NCBI GenBank assembly: GCA_046756445.1 | Contig: JBHHWI010000138.1 | Location: 1 to 6,563 of the forward strand | Length of the DNA: 6,563 bases | From: JACZWL01 sp046756445 | GTDB lineage: Bacteria > Pseudomonadota > Gammaproteobacteria > Steroidobacterales > Woeseiaceae | Direction of reading: 5' to 3' | Part shown: positions 1 to 5,866 of the stretch, piece after piece | Layout of the letters: every line of letters starts with the position of its first letter | Position numbering within the stretch: position 1 is the first letter of the stretch | The notes under the pieces: generated by a model | Seen by the model: only the letters and a program-made list of their open reading frames with translations | Told to the model about the DNA's origin: nothing | Databases searched by the model: none | Made by a program: the position numbers and the translations under genes

Positions 1-1
1 C

Positions 2-1015
2 CAGCGCGCCGTGCGGGCACCGAATGTGATCGAGCTGTACACCGGGCAGAACACCAACCTGCCAGACCTCAGCCCGGCGGGTACCAACGCCAACGGCGTT
101 CAGCTGTTCGACCCCTGTGCCTCCGATGCGCCGATCGCGACACTCGAGCAGTGCCAGCGTACCGGCGTGACGGCAGCTCAATACGGCACGATCTTCGACG
201 TGCTTGCGGGCCAGACCCAATCTATCACTGGCGGTAACCCGAATCTCGATCCGGAGGAGGCAGACACAACAACCTTCGGGCTCGTGTGGACGCCGGCCCG
301 TATTGACGGTCTGTCTGTCAGCCTCGACTACTTCAACATTCTCGTCGAGGATGCCGTCGAGGCCGGAATCCCTGCGCAGACCACCCTCGACCAGTGTCTT
401 GCCACCGGGAATGCAGCTTTCTGCAACCTGATCACCCGAGATCCGGACGGCTCGCTGGCTGCCGGAGAGCCCGGTGTCGGCTTCCTGTCGACCAACGTCA
501 ACATTGGTGGACTCGAAACCACAGGTGTGGACATCCAGGTCCTGTACGATTTCGACGTTGGAGACCATGGGTTCAGTGTGGACTACGCTGCGACCATCCT
601 CGATCAGTATGACTTTGTACCGTTCCCTGGCGCCGTGCCAGTAGAGTGTGAGGGCAAATTCGGTAACGAATGTGGCACGCCCAACCCTGAGTACCGGCAC
701 CGCGCGATCCTGACCTGGCAGACGCCTTGGGATGTTGACGTGGCCACGACCTGGCGTTACTTCGGCGAAGCCGACAATGACAACACGAATGAGACGCTCG
801 AGACGAGTCTCTCTACGGTCAATTACATCGACGTGGCGGCCACCTGGTACGTCATGGAGGACATCTCGGTCAAGCTCAGTTTCCTGAACCTCCTGGCCGA
901 AGATCCTCCGATCTTCTCGGGTGCCGGTCCGGCCAGTTTTGGCAACGGCAATACCTATCCGACCGTGTTCGACACCAGTCGCGCAATGATCGCTTCCGTG
1001 AAGTTGAACTTCTAG
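2..1015 (+). CDS. TonB-dependent outer-membrane receptor, C-terminal part (5' end outside window)
   Basis: This is the C-terminal ~337 residues of a TonB-dependent receptor, an outer-membrane beta-barrel that imports a bound ligand using energy from TonB-ExbBD. The frame is open to the left edge from position 2, so the GTG at 11 is internal and not a start. Family hallmarks are visible: an RAVRAPN(V/I)xEL(Y/F) segment at the very beginning, GNPNLDPEEA (visible residues 78-87) followed by a strand, alternating amphipathic barrel strands such as SLDYFNI, a GLETTGVDI turn, and a final strand ending in Phe (KLNF), the usual C-terminal signal for barrel insertion. Six cysteines fall in three tight pairs (visible residues 39/51, 132/141, 216/224) in loop-like segments and could form disulfides. 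The plug domain, TonB box and signal peptide lie upstream of the window. The substrate cannot be inferred from this part. An intrinsic terminator follows directly, so this gene ends its transcript. Confidence 0.93.
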   Translation, partial: QRAVRAPNVIELYTGQNTNLPDLSPAGTNANGVQLFDPCASDAPIATLEQCQRTGVTAAQYGTIFDVLAGQTQSITGGNPNLDPEEADTTTFGLVWTPARIDGLSVSLDYFNILVEDAVEAGIPAQTTLDQCLATGNAAFCNLITRDPDGSLAAGEPGVGFLSTNVNIGGLETTGVDIQVLYDFDVGDHGFSVDYAATILDQYDFVPFPGAVPVECEGKFGNECGTPNPEYRHRAILTWQTPWDVDVATTWRYFGEADNDNTNETLETSLSTVNYIDVAATWYVMEDISVKLSFLNLLAEDPPIFSGAGPASFGNGNTYPTVFDTSRAMIASVKLNF

Positions 1016-1043
1016 ACTGTGTAAATAGTCTGGGCTCTTGGAG

Positions 1044-1076
1044 AAAATACCCGCAGTTCGCTGCGGGTATTTTTTT
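1044..1076 (+). terminator. Intrinsic terminator of the TonB-dependent receptor gene
   Basis: A perfect 13-bp stem (1044-1056 pairing with 1061-1073) closes a TTCG loop, and a run of seven T's (1070-1076) overlaps the 3' arm and continues past it. It begins 28 bp after the receptor stop codon. The A-run on the 5' arm means the minus strand also ends in T's, so some bidirectional activity is possible. This could also stop transcription arriving from the minus-strand peptidase gene at 1463-3247. Confidence 0.92.
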
Positions 1077-1240
1077 GCATGTACAGGGACAGAACCGGGA
1101 CCAGGCGACACTGTTGCCGGAACGACTGGACGATCTGATCGGTGACGACAACGCGGTTCGGCTGATCGGCGCGTTCGTCGACTCGCTGGATCTCAAGGCA
1201 CCGGGCTTTGCCCGCATCGAGACCAAGGGCACGGGTCGCC
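1075..1240 (+). pseudogene. IS1182-type transposase, N-terminal remnant
   Basis: The plus-strand frame from the TTG at 1075 reads HVQGQNRDQATLLPERLDD, then DDNAVRLIGAFVDSLDL, then APGF...TGR. This closely matches the conserved N-terminus of IS1182-family (IS5/IS4-like DDE) transposases, which usually run QGEDRxQxTLxPexLDDyIxxDNPVRvIDaFVDeLDL...ATGRPxY. Similarity stops at about the TGR motif (near 1236-1240). The frame then runs on to 1434 with Arg/Ser/Gln-rich residues unlike the family. A full-length transposase is about 450-500 residues, so only roughly the first 55 remain and none of the DDE catalytic core is present. The TTG lies inside the T-tract of the preceding terminator, where the family normally has ATG. 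I regard this as a dead insertion-sequence fragment, not an expressed gene. Confidence 0.75.
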
Positions 1241-1462
1241 GGTGCCGCAGGCGATCAACCACCCGCTTGTCATGCCAGCAGCAGCTACGCAACAATGAGC
1301 ACAGGCTCTCACTTCAATGCTGGACTCGTTATGCAGGGCAGGTCAAAGCGACTCATGTTGTATCGGGCCGCCCGGCCAGCAGCAGTTACCGGCGTTTGAC
1401 AAACGACAGCGTGGAGGGGGTCAACCGGTACTGACCGAGGATCTTGCGATCAGCCGCCGTGG
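1241..1462. other. Unassigned intergenic stretch next to the transposase remnant
   Basis: I recognise no gene in these ~220 bp. An open plus-strand frame runs through to 1434, but its translation is low-complexity and unlike any family I know. The stretch has a 15-bp near-repeat (1274-1288 and 1375-1389), a small perfect hairpin (1393-1405, 5-bp stem) and a second weak hairpin (1419-1436, GGTCA/TGACC). None has a T-tract suited to terminating the minus-strand gene that ends at 1463. It may be decayed insertion-sequence or flanking DNA. Confidence 0.45.
1274..1389. repeat. Pair of 15-bp direct repeats, one mismatch
   Basis: GCCAGCAGCAGCTAC at 1274-1288 recurs as GCCAGCAGCAGTTAC at 1375-1389, with start positions 101 bp apart. 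The unit is partly a simple CAG-type repeat, so chance is a realistic explanation. It lies in the non-coding stretch after the transposase remnant. Confidence 0.4.
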
Positions 1463-3247
1463 TCAAGGCGTTGATCGGCGCTGGCTGTGAGGGATTTCGT
1501 TGTTGAGAATCAGGGCGCGTACGTACTTAACCGAAGGCGATCCGTAGGACAGGGCCTGGTCATGGTAACGTCGCAGCGTGAATTCCTCGCCCCAGGCCTG
1601 CTCGACCGCGTTTCTCAGATCCATGTGTTCCTGAAAGCCGACGAAATAGGTCGATAACTGTGTCGAGGTGAGCTGCGCGCGCACCCATTTGCCGGCGGCC
1701 TCGCGTTCTTCCTGAAACCCGCCTTCTATCATCAGCTTCATCGCGGCGTCGCGACTCATGCCGTCGACGTGAATCGCCTGGTCGATGATGGCGTTTGTAA
1801 CCGCCCGCAGATACCACTTGAGATTGATCAGGCGCATCAGAGGGTCGTTGTCCATGTAGCCCTCGTCGATCATGAGCCGTTCGGCATAGACGGCCCAGCC
1901 TTCGACAAACGGGCCCGACCACAGCACGGACCGCAACGCCGACGGGTACCGGTTGGAGAGCGCCAGCTGCAAATAATGTCCGGGTATTGCCTCGTGAATG
2001 GTGAGATCCTGAATCGAAAAAAGGTTGTACTCGCGAAGGAACGAGACGACCTGCTCATCGGTCCAGCCCGACGGTAGCGGCGCGACGGCGTAAAAGGTCT
2101 TCTGCCCTTTGTCCAGAGGTCCGGGCGGATTCAGGTAAGCGACCGTTACACCGCGCTGATACTCCGGCATGATGATGATCTCGATCGGATCATCCGGCAC
2201 GGTGACGAGATTCCTGTCGCGCACGAAGTCGGTCGCCTGTTGCAGGTATGCCTCGGCGACAGCGACGATGCCGTCGCGCGCCGGGAGCCGCTGATACGCT
2301 TTCTCGAGTCCGTGGCGAATGACGAGCTGTTTGTAGGCATCGTCGGGCTCATCGGGAAAATTGGTGAACGGGTATTCTGCGGCGTAGAGTTCCTTTGCGA
2401 TCTCATACATCTGGTCTCGTACGGAAGCGTACTCGTCTTCCGCGCGCGTCCGGATTTCCCTGCGACTCAGCGGCGAGTTCAGGGTAAACCCCAGCTTGGC
2501 ATCGAAGAGGGCGGCCCCGATGCGAAAGTCACCCGCCGCCCTGGGCAGCAGTTCTTCCTCCAGCCAGGCCTGATGATCGGCCACCGCGGTCTTGGCTGCC
2601 GCCACGGCCGCCTGTGCCCGGAACCTGAACTCGCCCGAAAAACCGTCCAGATGGGGCTCGATCATCGTCTCGATAATCGAGGTCAGGCCGGGGTTCTGGC
2701 GAACCGCCGTCTCGGCATGAATCTTGGGCACGCGATGAGATTGAAGCGCAGCACGGGACTGCTCGAGGAACCGGGGAATCTGTTCGAGTCGCGATACGGC
2801 GGCATCGAGGCGTTCGGAAAGGGGCGCGAAGTCACGCGCCATGAGTCCGTAAATCGCGTCCCCGGACAGCTCGACGTAGACGAGCGGGTTCCAGGCCCAT
2901 TCCTGCAATGACTCGAGCCGCCACAGGCCGGAGTCAATTTCGTTTTTGAGCAGGCCGGCATCGACCTGATTGGGCCGGGACAGGGACTGCCACTCGATGC
3001 TACCCAGGTCTGCCGAGTGTTTTTCGTAGATCTTCCTGACCGCAGCACGGCCTTCCGTGTCAAGTTGATCCAGGTCACTATCTGCGCGGTGATCTCCGGT
3101 CAATGTCGCGTTGACGGGCGAGAGGCGCACAAGATCATCGAGAAATGCGCCGGATATGCGCTCGAACGCAGCATCGGAATCCGATTGACCATGGGCGGCT
3201 GTGGCGAAGCCGAACATGACGAGGATTGCGAAGCGGGTGTGATTCAT
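1463..3247 (-). CDS. Secreted DUF885-family protein, putative zinc metallopeptidase
   Basis: This is a DUF885-family protein of about 594 residues; many members are annotated as putative metallopeptidases, and the physiological substrate is generally unknown. The key motif is HEAIPGH, about two-thirds along (residues ~418-424 from the chosen start), an HExxxGH-type zinc-binding motif. It is followed ~25 residues later by EGWAVYAE, whose glutamates are also family-conserved and are candidates for the third metal ligand. The C-terminus (YGSPSVKYVRALIL) matches the usual family ending, so the gene looks complete. The N-terminus has a short basic stretch, a hydrophobic core (FAILVMFGFATAA) and a plausible signal-peptidase site near AHG/Q, so I infer periplasmic export. 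I chose the ATG at 3247: an AAGG lies 10 nt upstream. The alternative TTG at 3256, three codons earlier, has this AAGG almost touching it. The gene is divergent from the L,D-transpeptidase-like gene across 55 bp. Specificity is not inferable here. Confidence 0.92.
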   Translation of the reverse strand: MNHTRFAILVMFGFATAAHGQSDSDAAFERISGAFLDDLVRLSPVNATLTGDHRADSDLDQLDTEGRAAVRKIYEKHSADLGSIEWQSLSRPNQVDAGLLKNEIDSGLWRLESLQEWAWNPLVYVELSGDAIYGLMARDFAPLSERLDAAVSRLEQIPRFLEQSRAALQSHRVPKIHAETAVRQNPGLTSIIETMIEPHLDGFSGEFRFRAQAAVAAAKTAVADHQAWLEEELLPRAAGDFRIGAALFDAKLGFTLNSPLSRREIRTRAEDEYASVRDQMYEIAKELYAAEYPFTNFPDEPDDAYKQLVIRHGLEKAYQRLPARDGIVAVAEAYLQQATDFVRDRNLVTVPDDPIEIIIMPEYQRGVTVAYLNPPGPLDKGQKTFYAVAPLPSGWTDEQVVSFLREYNLFSIQDLTIHEAIPGHYLQLALSNRYPSALRSVLWSGPFVEGWAVYAERLMIDEGYMDNDPLMRLINLKWYLRAVTNAIIDQAIHVDGMSRDAAMKLMIEGGFQEEREAAGKWVRAQLTSTQLSTYFVGFQEHMDLRNAVEQAWGEEFTLRRYHDQALSYGSPSVKYVRALILNNEIPHSQRRSTP

Positions 3248-3302
3248 ATTTTGCAAACCTTATCATGGCGATCGATATGCGGCAGCTGTTATATTCCGGC
3301 GC
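3248..3302. promoter_or_regulatory. Divergent promoter region between the peptidase and YkuD genes
   Basis: This 55-bp gap must hold or border the start signals of both divergent genes. An A/T patch at 3288-3295 (gttatatt) offers a -10-like hexamer in each direction: TTATAT on plus (3289-3294) and TATAAC on minus (3293-3288). Neither has a good -35 at 16-18 bp. The plus version would start transcription almost at the ATG at 3303, giving a nearly leaderless mRNA, which fits the lack of a clear ribosome binding site there. This is weak, pattern-only evidence. Confidence 0.3.
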
Positions 3303-4208
3303 ATGAACAGGATGGCAGTTGCCGCGAGTATCGTCTTGTGTCTCGCGCCGACATTGTGCTTGGCCGCAAACGCGGTTCCCGCGTACGTCCTCGAGCTGCC
3401 TGAGAGCGTGTCCGACGTGCTGATTGCCGACACCGGAACTGCGATGCTTCACCGGTTCGGCCGAACGGCATCCGGCATCGAGCAGATTGATCAGCGTTAC
3501 ATGTCAATCGGGCTGAACGGCGTGGGTAAGCAGAGAGCGTGGGACAGGAAAACACCACTCGGGATCTATTTCATCACCGAAAGCCTGGACACGAAGTACC
3601 TCCACGACAAATACGGTGTCGCCGCCTATGCGCTGGATTATCCGAATGCCTGGGACCGTTACAATGAGCGGACCGGAGACGGCATCTGGCTGCACGGTGT
3701 TGACCACAACGGATCGACACGACCACCACGGGACACCGATGGATGCCTGGCGCTGCCGAATAGCGAGCTCCTGTCGCTCGGCGACACGCTGAAGCCATTG
3801 ACCACGCCGGTAATCGTTACACGTGAGCTGACCTGGTCAACGCAGGAAGAGGTCGACAACTTGCGCATCGAACTGCGCACCGCGCTGGAAACGTGGAGGC
3901 AAAGCCTGCAGGAATACGATCTTTCGAGCTACCTGTCGCTTTACTCCGATGAATTCCGGCACGGCGAGATGGACAAGAAAGCATGGGCGTCCCGTCGATC
4001 AGGAAACTTCGACGCGAGGATATTCGAGTCCCTCAATCTTACCAATGTCATGTTGATCGCCGACCCGGAGGAACCAGGTCTGTACCTGAGCCGGTTCACT
4101 CAGGAGTTCGAGACCGTCGGAGGATCGACAAGGATCACCAAGCGCCTGTACTGGCGAAGGCACGAGGATCACAACTGGCAGATTGTCGCCGAAGACTCGG
4201 GTTATTAG
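3303..4208 (+). CDS. YkuD-fold L,D-transpeptidase-like protein with C-terminal NTF2-like domain
   Basis: This is a 301-residue exported protein. Residues 1-22 look like a Sec signal peptide (VAASIVLCLAPTLCLAA, possible cleavage after the Ala-Ala). Residues ~28-173 form a YkuD (L,D-transpeptidase) domain: a strand start VLIADTGTAMLHRF, the KTPLGIYF segment (83-90), WLHG with His131, and TDGCLALPN (145-153) with the presumed nucleophile Cys148. Such enzymes act on meso-diaminopimelate peptidoglycan stem peptides, as cross-linkers, lipoprotein-attaching enzymes or, in the YafK/DpaA group, hydrolases. The usual [S/T]HGC is T-D-G-C here, closer to the divergent YafK-like branch. Residues ~185-301 (TALETWRQSLQEYDLSSYLSLYS..., ending YWRRHEDHNWQIVAED) resemble a SnoaL/NTF2-like fold, as in proteins annotated as Cds6-type L,D-transpeptidases. 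I am confident of the YkuD domain and less so of the exact subfamily. No clear ribosome binding site precedes the ATG, and the next ATG (3312) is no better supported. Confidence 0.88.
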   Translation: MNRMAVAASIVLCLAPTLCLAANAVPAYVLELPESVSDVLIADTGTAMLHRFGRTASGIEQIDQRYMSIGLNGVGKQRAWDRKTPLGIYFITESLDTKYLHDKYGVAAYALDYPNAWDRYNERTGDGIWLHGVDHNGSTRPPRDTDGCLALPNSELLSLGDTLKPLTTPVIVTRELTWSTQEEVDNLRIELRTALETWRQSLQEYDLSSYLSLYSDEFRHGEMDKKAWASRRSGNFDARIFESLNLTNVMLIADPEEPGLYLSRFTQEFETVGGSTRITKRLYWRRHEDHNWQIVAEDSGY

Positions 4209-4219
4209 CGTCTAATGGT

Positions 4220-4240
4220 AAAGGTCAGGCCCCCTTTTTT
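4220..4240 (+). terminator. Possible weak terminator between convergent genes
   Basis: A short stem, AAAGG (4220-4224) with CCTTT (4233-4237), encloses an 8-nt loop and runs into T's up to 4240. It lies 11 bp after the stop of the YkuD gene and just before the stop of the convergent dsbA-like gene. The stem is only 5 bp, so termination would be weak. The sequence GGTCAGGCCCCC also resembles palindromic GGGTCAGGCCCC-type intergenic repeats, so its role is ambiguous. Confidence 0.4.
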
Positions 4241-4242
4241 CT

Positions 4243-5097
4243 TTATCGGATCGACTCGCGTTCGATCAGCTCGTCAATCAGCTCGACCAGCTTCTCGTAG
4301 CTGCCTGCCTCCGCCGCACCGGTGCGATACTTACCGTTTACAACAATCGCCGGCACGCCGGTAACGTTGTATCGCCTGACCAGATCATTTGCGATACGCA
4401 TTTTGTGATTGACGTCAAACGAGTTCCACGTGGATGAGAAATCTTCCTCGCTGACGCCGTGACGCTCGAACAGTTTCTGAATCGCCTCTTCCGAGGTGAG
4501 CCGATTGCTTCTGCGGTGAAACTCGTTGAATACGGCGGCATGAAACGCTGTCGCATCTGCCAGTTTTCCGCTCTTGGCAAGCACTTCCTCGGTGTAATAG
4601 AGCTGCCCGTGCAATCGGGCGAGCGGATTCCAGAGTACCGGAATCCTGACAAAGCGTGCATGGGCAGGTGCATTTTCCGCCCAGTCGTTGATCAGAGGCT
4701 CGAAGCTGAAACAGTGCGGACAGCCGTACCAGAAAACCTCCGCCACCTCGATCCTGTCCGCGCCGCCCACCGTGGGCTGCGTGGGAACCAGCCGCTGGTA
4801 GTGCGTCCCTTCCGAAAAATTCCACTCCCTCGGCGCGGCTGCGGGAATTTCCGGGTCCGTATTCCGTGCCAGAAGGATCGGTTGATTCTCTTCCAGAGCC
4901 TCGTCGGGCTCGGCCGCCGATTCTTCGACGAGTTCCGGCACGGCTTCTTCGTCAGTGCCCGTGGCAACCTCAGGTGTCTCCGGGGTGAGTTCCTCCGCCG
5001 CCTCCTCAGGTTGCAGGGCTTCGGCCGGTGGTTCTTCCGTGCCGCAGGCGAGCAGCGCAATACTCATTACCAGGCCCGCGAAAACGGTTTTTTTCAT
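4243..5097 (-). CDS. dsbA: DsbA-type thiol:disulfide oxidoreductase, predicted lipoprotein
   Basis: This is a periplasmic thiol oxidase that introduces disulfides into exported proteins. The thioredoxin-like domain spans residues ~95-284: a DsbA lead-in with EGTHYQRL, the active site FWYGCPHC (CPHC at 126-129, the DsbA-type dipeptide), FEPLINDW, an alpha-helical insertion, and the cis-proline loop TGVPAIVVNG (Pro249). The start at 5097 (MKKTVFAGL...) is chosen because AAGGGAGA lies 6 nt upstream and a signal sequence begins there; the frame extends 15 codons further upstream without a better signal. The signal peptide ends in LLAC at Cys18, a lipobox, so I predict a lipid-anchored protein. 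Residues 21-72 form a Pro/Glu-rich linker with 20 acidic and no basic residues. At 284 residues it is much longer than the ~210 of soluble DsbA. It lies 78 bp downstream of cytochrome c4 on the same strand, an arrangement known from Pseudomonas. The DsbA assignment is secure; the lipid anchor is a motif-based inference. Confidence 0.92.
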   Translation of the reverse strand: MKKTVFAGLVMSIALLACGTEEPPAEALQPEEAAEELTPETPEVATGTDEEAVPELVEESAAEPDEALEENQPILLARNTDPEIPAAAPREWNFSEGTHYQRLVPTQPTVGGADRIEVAEVFWYGCPHCFSFEPLINDWAENAPAHARFVRIPVLWNPLARLHGQLYYTEEVLAKSGKLADATAFHAAVFNEFHRRSNRLTSEEAIQKLFERHGVSEEDFSSTWNSFDVNHKMRIANDLVRRYNVTGVPAIVVNGKYRTGAAEAGSYEKLVELIDELIERESIR

Positions 5098-5102
5098 TCG
5101 AA

Positions 5103-5110
5103 TCTCCCTT
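5103..5110 (-). promoter_or_regulatory. Strong ribosome binding site fixing the dsbA start
   Basis: On the minus strand this reads AAGGGAGA and lies 5 nt before the ATG at 5097 (6 nt counted from its GGAG core). It is the clearest Shine-Dalgarno in the window and favours the lipoprotein start over the in-frame ATG at 5142. Confidence 0.75.
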
Positions 5111-5123
5111 TTACGAAAGCACA

Positions 5124-5143
5124 TTTGACCAACAGGTCTCAAA
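5124..5143 (-). other. Small hairpin between cytochrome c4 and dsbA
   Basis: On the minus strand TTTGAGACC pairs with GGTCAAA around a TGTT loop, giving seven pairs with a 2-nt bulge. It lies in the 78-bp gap of the presumed cytochrome c4-dsbA operon. There is no T-tract, so it is not a classical terminator. It could be an mRNA-processing or stability element, or chance. Confidence 0.3.
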
Positions 5144-5175
5144 ATGGTTTACGCGGAATTCAGGCGAGCCGAGTT

Positions 5176-5805
5176 TCAGCGCAGTCCCTGAACATAAGAT
5201 GCCAGGGCGACGATATCATCTTCGCTGAGGCGTTTCGCGATGTCCCGCATCATCCGGGTCGTTCCGTCCGATTTGCGTACACCCGTCGCATATTCACGAA
5301 GCGTCGCGGCGATGTAAGTCGCATGCTGGCCCCGCAGCAAGGGATACGCGGCTGCCGGGTTGCCGCGTCCCGATGGACCGTGACATGTCAGGCACGCCGC
5401 CGCGCCGGTTTCCTTGTTGCCGCCACGGTAGAGCGCCTGGCCCCTTGTCACGAGCCGCGGATTTGCTACCGCTTTGGCCGCGGGTGGCTGAGCGGCGAAA
5501 AATACGGCGATGTCCTTCATGTCCTGCTCCGTCAGCGTCATGGCCTGACTGCTCATCAGAATATTGGTGCGTTCGCCGTTCTGGAACGCCTCGAGTTGCC
5601 GTACGATATACGGCGCGTGCTGGCCGGCGATGTTGGGCCACTCCGGATTGACGCTGTTGCCGTCGGAACCATGGCAGGCGCCGCACCTGACTGCCTTGGC
5701 TTTGCCGGCCTCGAAGGATCCGTCGACCAGCCCGTCGGCGGAGACATGCAGGGAGAGGAGCAGCGCCGGTATGGCGGCGCCGAAGATGGAACATCTGTTA
5801 TTCAT
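5176..5805 (-). CDS. Cytochrome c4, periplasmic diheme electron carrier
   Basis: This is a diheme c-type cytochrome of 209 residues, the normal length for cytochrome c4. It carries electrons in the periplasm or at the outer face of the inner membrane, typically from the bc1 complex towards terminal oxidases. The signal peptide is residues 1-23 (AAIPALLLSLHVSA, cleavage after VSA). Two homologous c-type domains follow. The first has CGACH (41-45) and a distal Met in ILMSSQAMT (84 or 89). The second has CLTCH (138-142) and a distal Met in RMMRDIAKRLSEDD (185/186). Each domain shows the expected PxIAGQHAPYIVRQLEAFQNGER or PLLRGQHATYIAATLREY-type helix after its heme. The start at 5805 is the only ATG giving a full signal peptide, although no strong Shine-Dalgarno precedes it. 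It is divergent from engB and upstream of dsbA on the same strand, a gene order conserved in several gammaproteobacteria. Confidence 0.95.
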   Translation of the reverse strand: MNNRCSIFGAAIPALLLSLHVSADGLVDGSFEAGKAKAVRCGACHGSDGNSVNPEWPNIAGQHAPYIVRQLEAFQNGERTNILMSSQAMTLTEQDMKDIAVFFAAQPPAAKAVANPRLVTRGQALYRGGNKETGAAACLTCHGPSGRGNPAAAYPLLRGQHATYIAATLREYATGVRKSDGTTRMMRDIAKRLSEDDIVALASYVQGLR

Positions 5806-5813
5806 ATTCTATA

Positions 5814-5843
5814 TTGCCAGTCCAGGCCGGCCCCGGATTATAC
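5814..5843 (+). promoter_or_regulatory. Candidate sigma-70 promoter for engB
   Basis: TTGCCA (5814-5819) and TTATAC (5838-5843) are separated by 18 bp, close to the sigma-70 consensus. They predict a transcription start around 5850, leaving a short leader before the ATG at 5867. This is a pattern match only. Confidence 0.45.
5837..5842 (-). promoter_or_regulatory. Candidate -10 element for the cytochrome c4-dsbA operon
   Basis: On the minus strand this is a perfect TATAAT, placing a transcription start near 5830 and a leader of about 25 nt before the cytochrome c4 ATG at 5805. No good -35 lies 16-18 bp upstream, so it may need an activator or be weak. It overlaps the plus-strand -10 of engB. 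Confidence 0.4.
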
Positions 5844-5866
5844 ACAATCGGTTCGGGCCATATTCC

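Noticed and set aside
876..1295. A 139-codon minus-strand frame across the receptor end and the terminator
   Set aside because: It runs through a clear terminator hairpin and opposite the transposase remnant, and its composition (Arg/Ser-rich) is that of a shadow frame.
1208..1399. A 63-codon plus-strand frame after the transposase remnant, considered as a frameshifted continuation of the transposase
   Set aside because: The residues do not match the IS1182 family downstream of the TGR motif in any frame I read, so a simple frameshift does not explain the loss.
1393..1436. Hairpins at 1393-1405 and 1419-1436 as a terminator of the minus-strand peptidase gene
   Set aside because: The stems are only 5 bp and no T-tract follows on the minus strand.
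2240..2911. A 223-codon plus-strand frame inside the DUF885 gene
   Set aside because: It lies wholly antisense to a strongly supported gene, has no recognisable domain and has no ribosome binding context.
5564..5866. An N-terminal extension of EngB upstream of 5867
   Set aside because: The extension is antisense to cytochrome c4 and would add ~100 residues absent from the family. EngB homology starts at the ATG at 5867.
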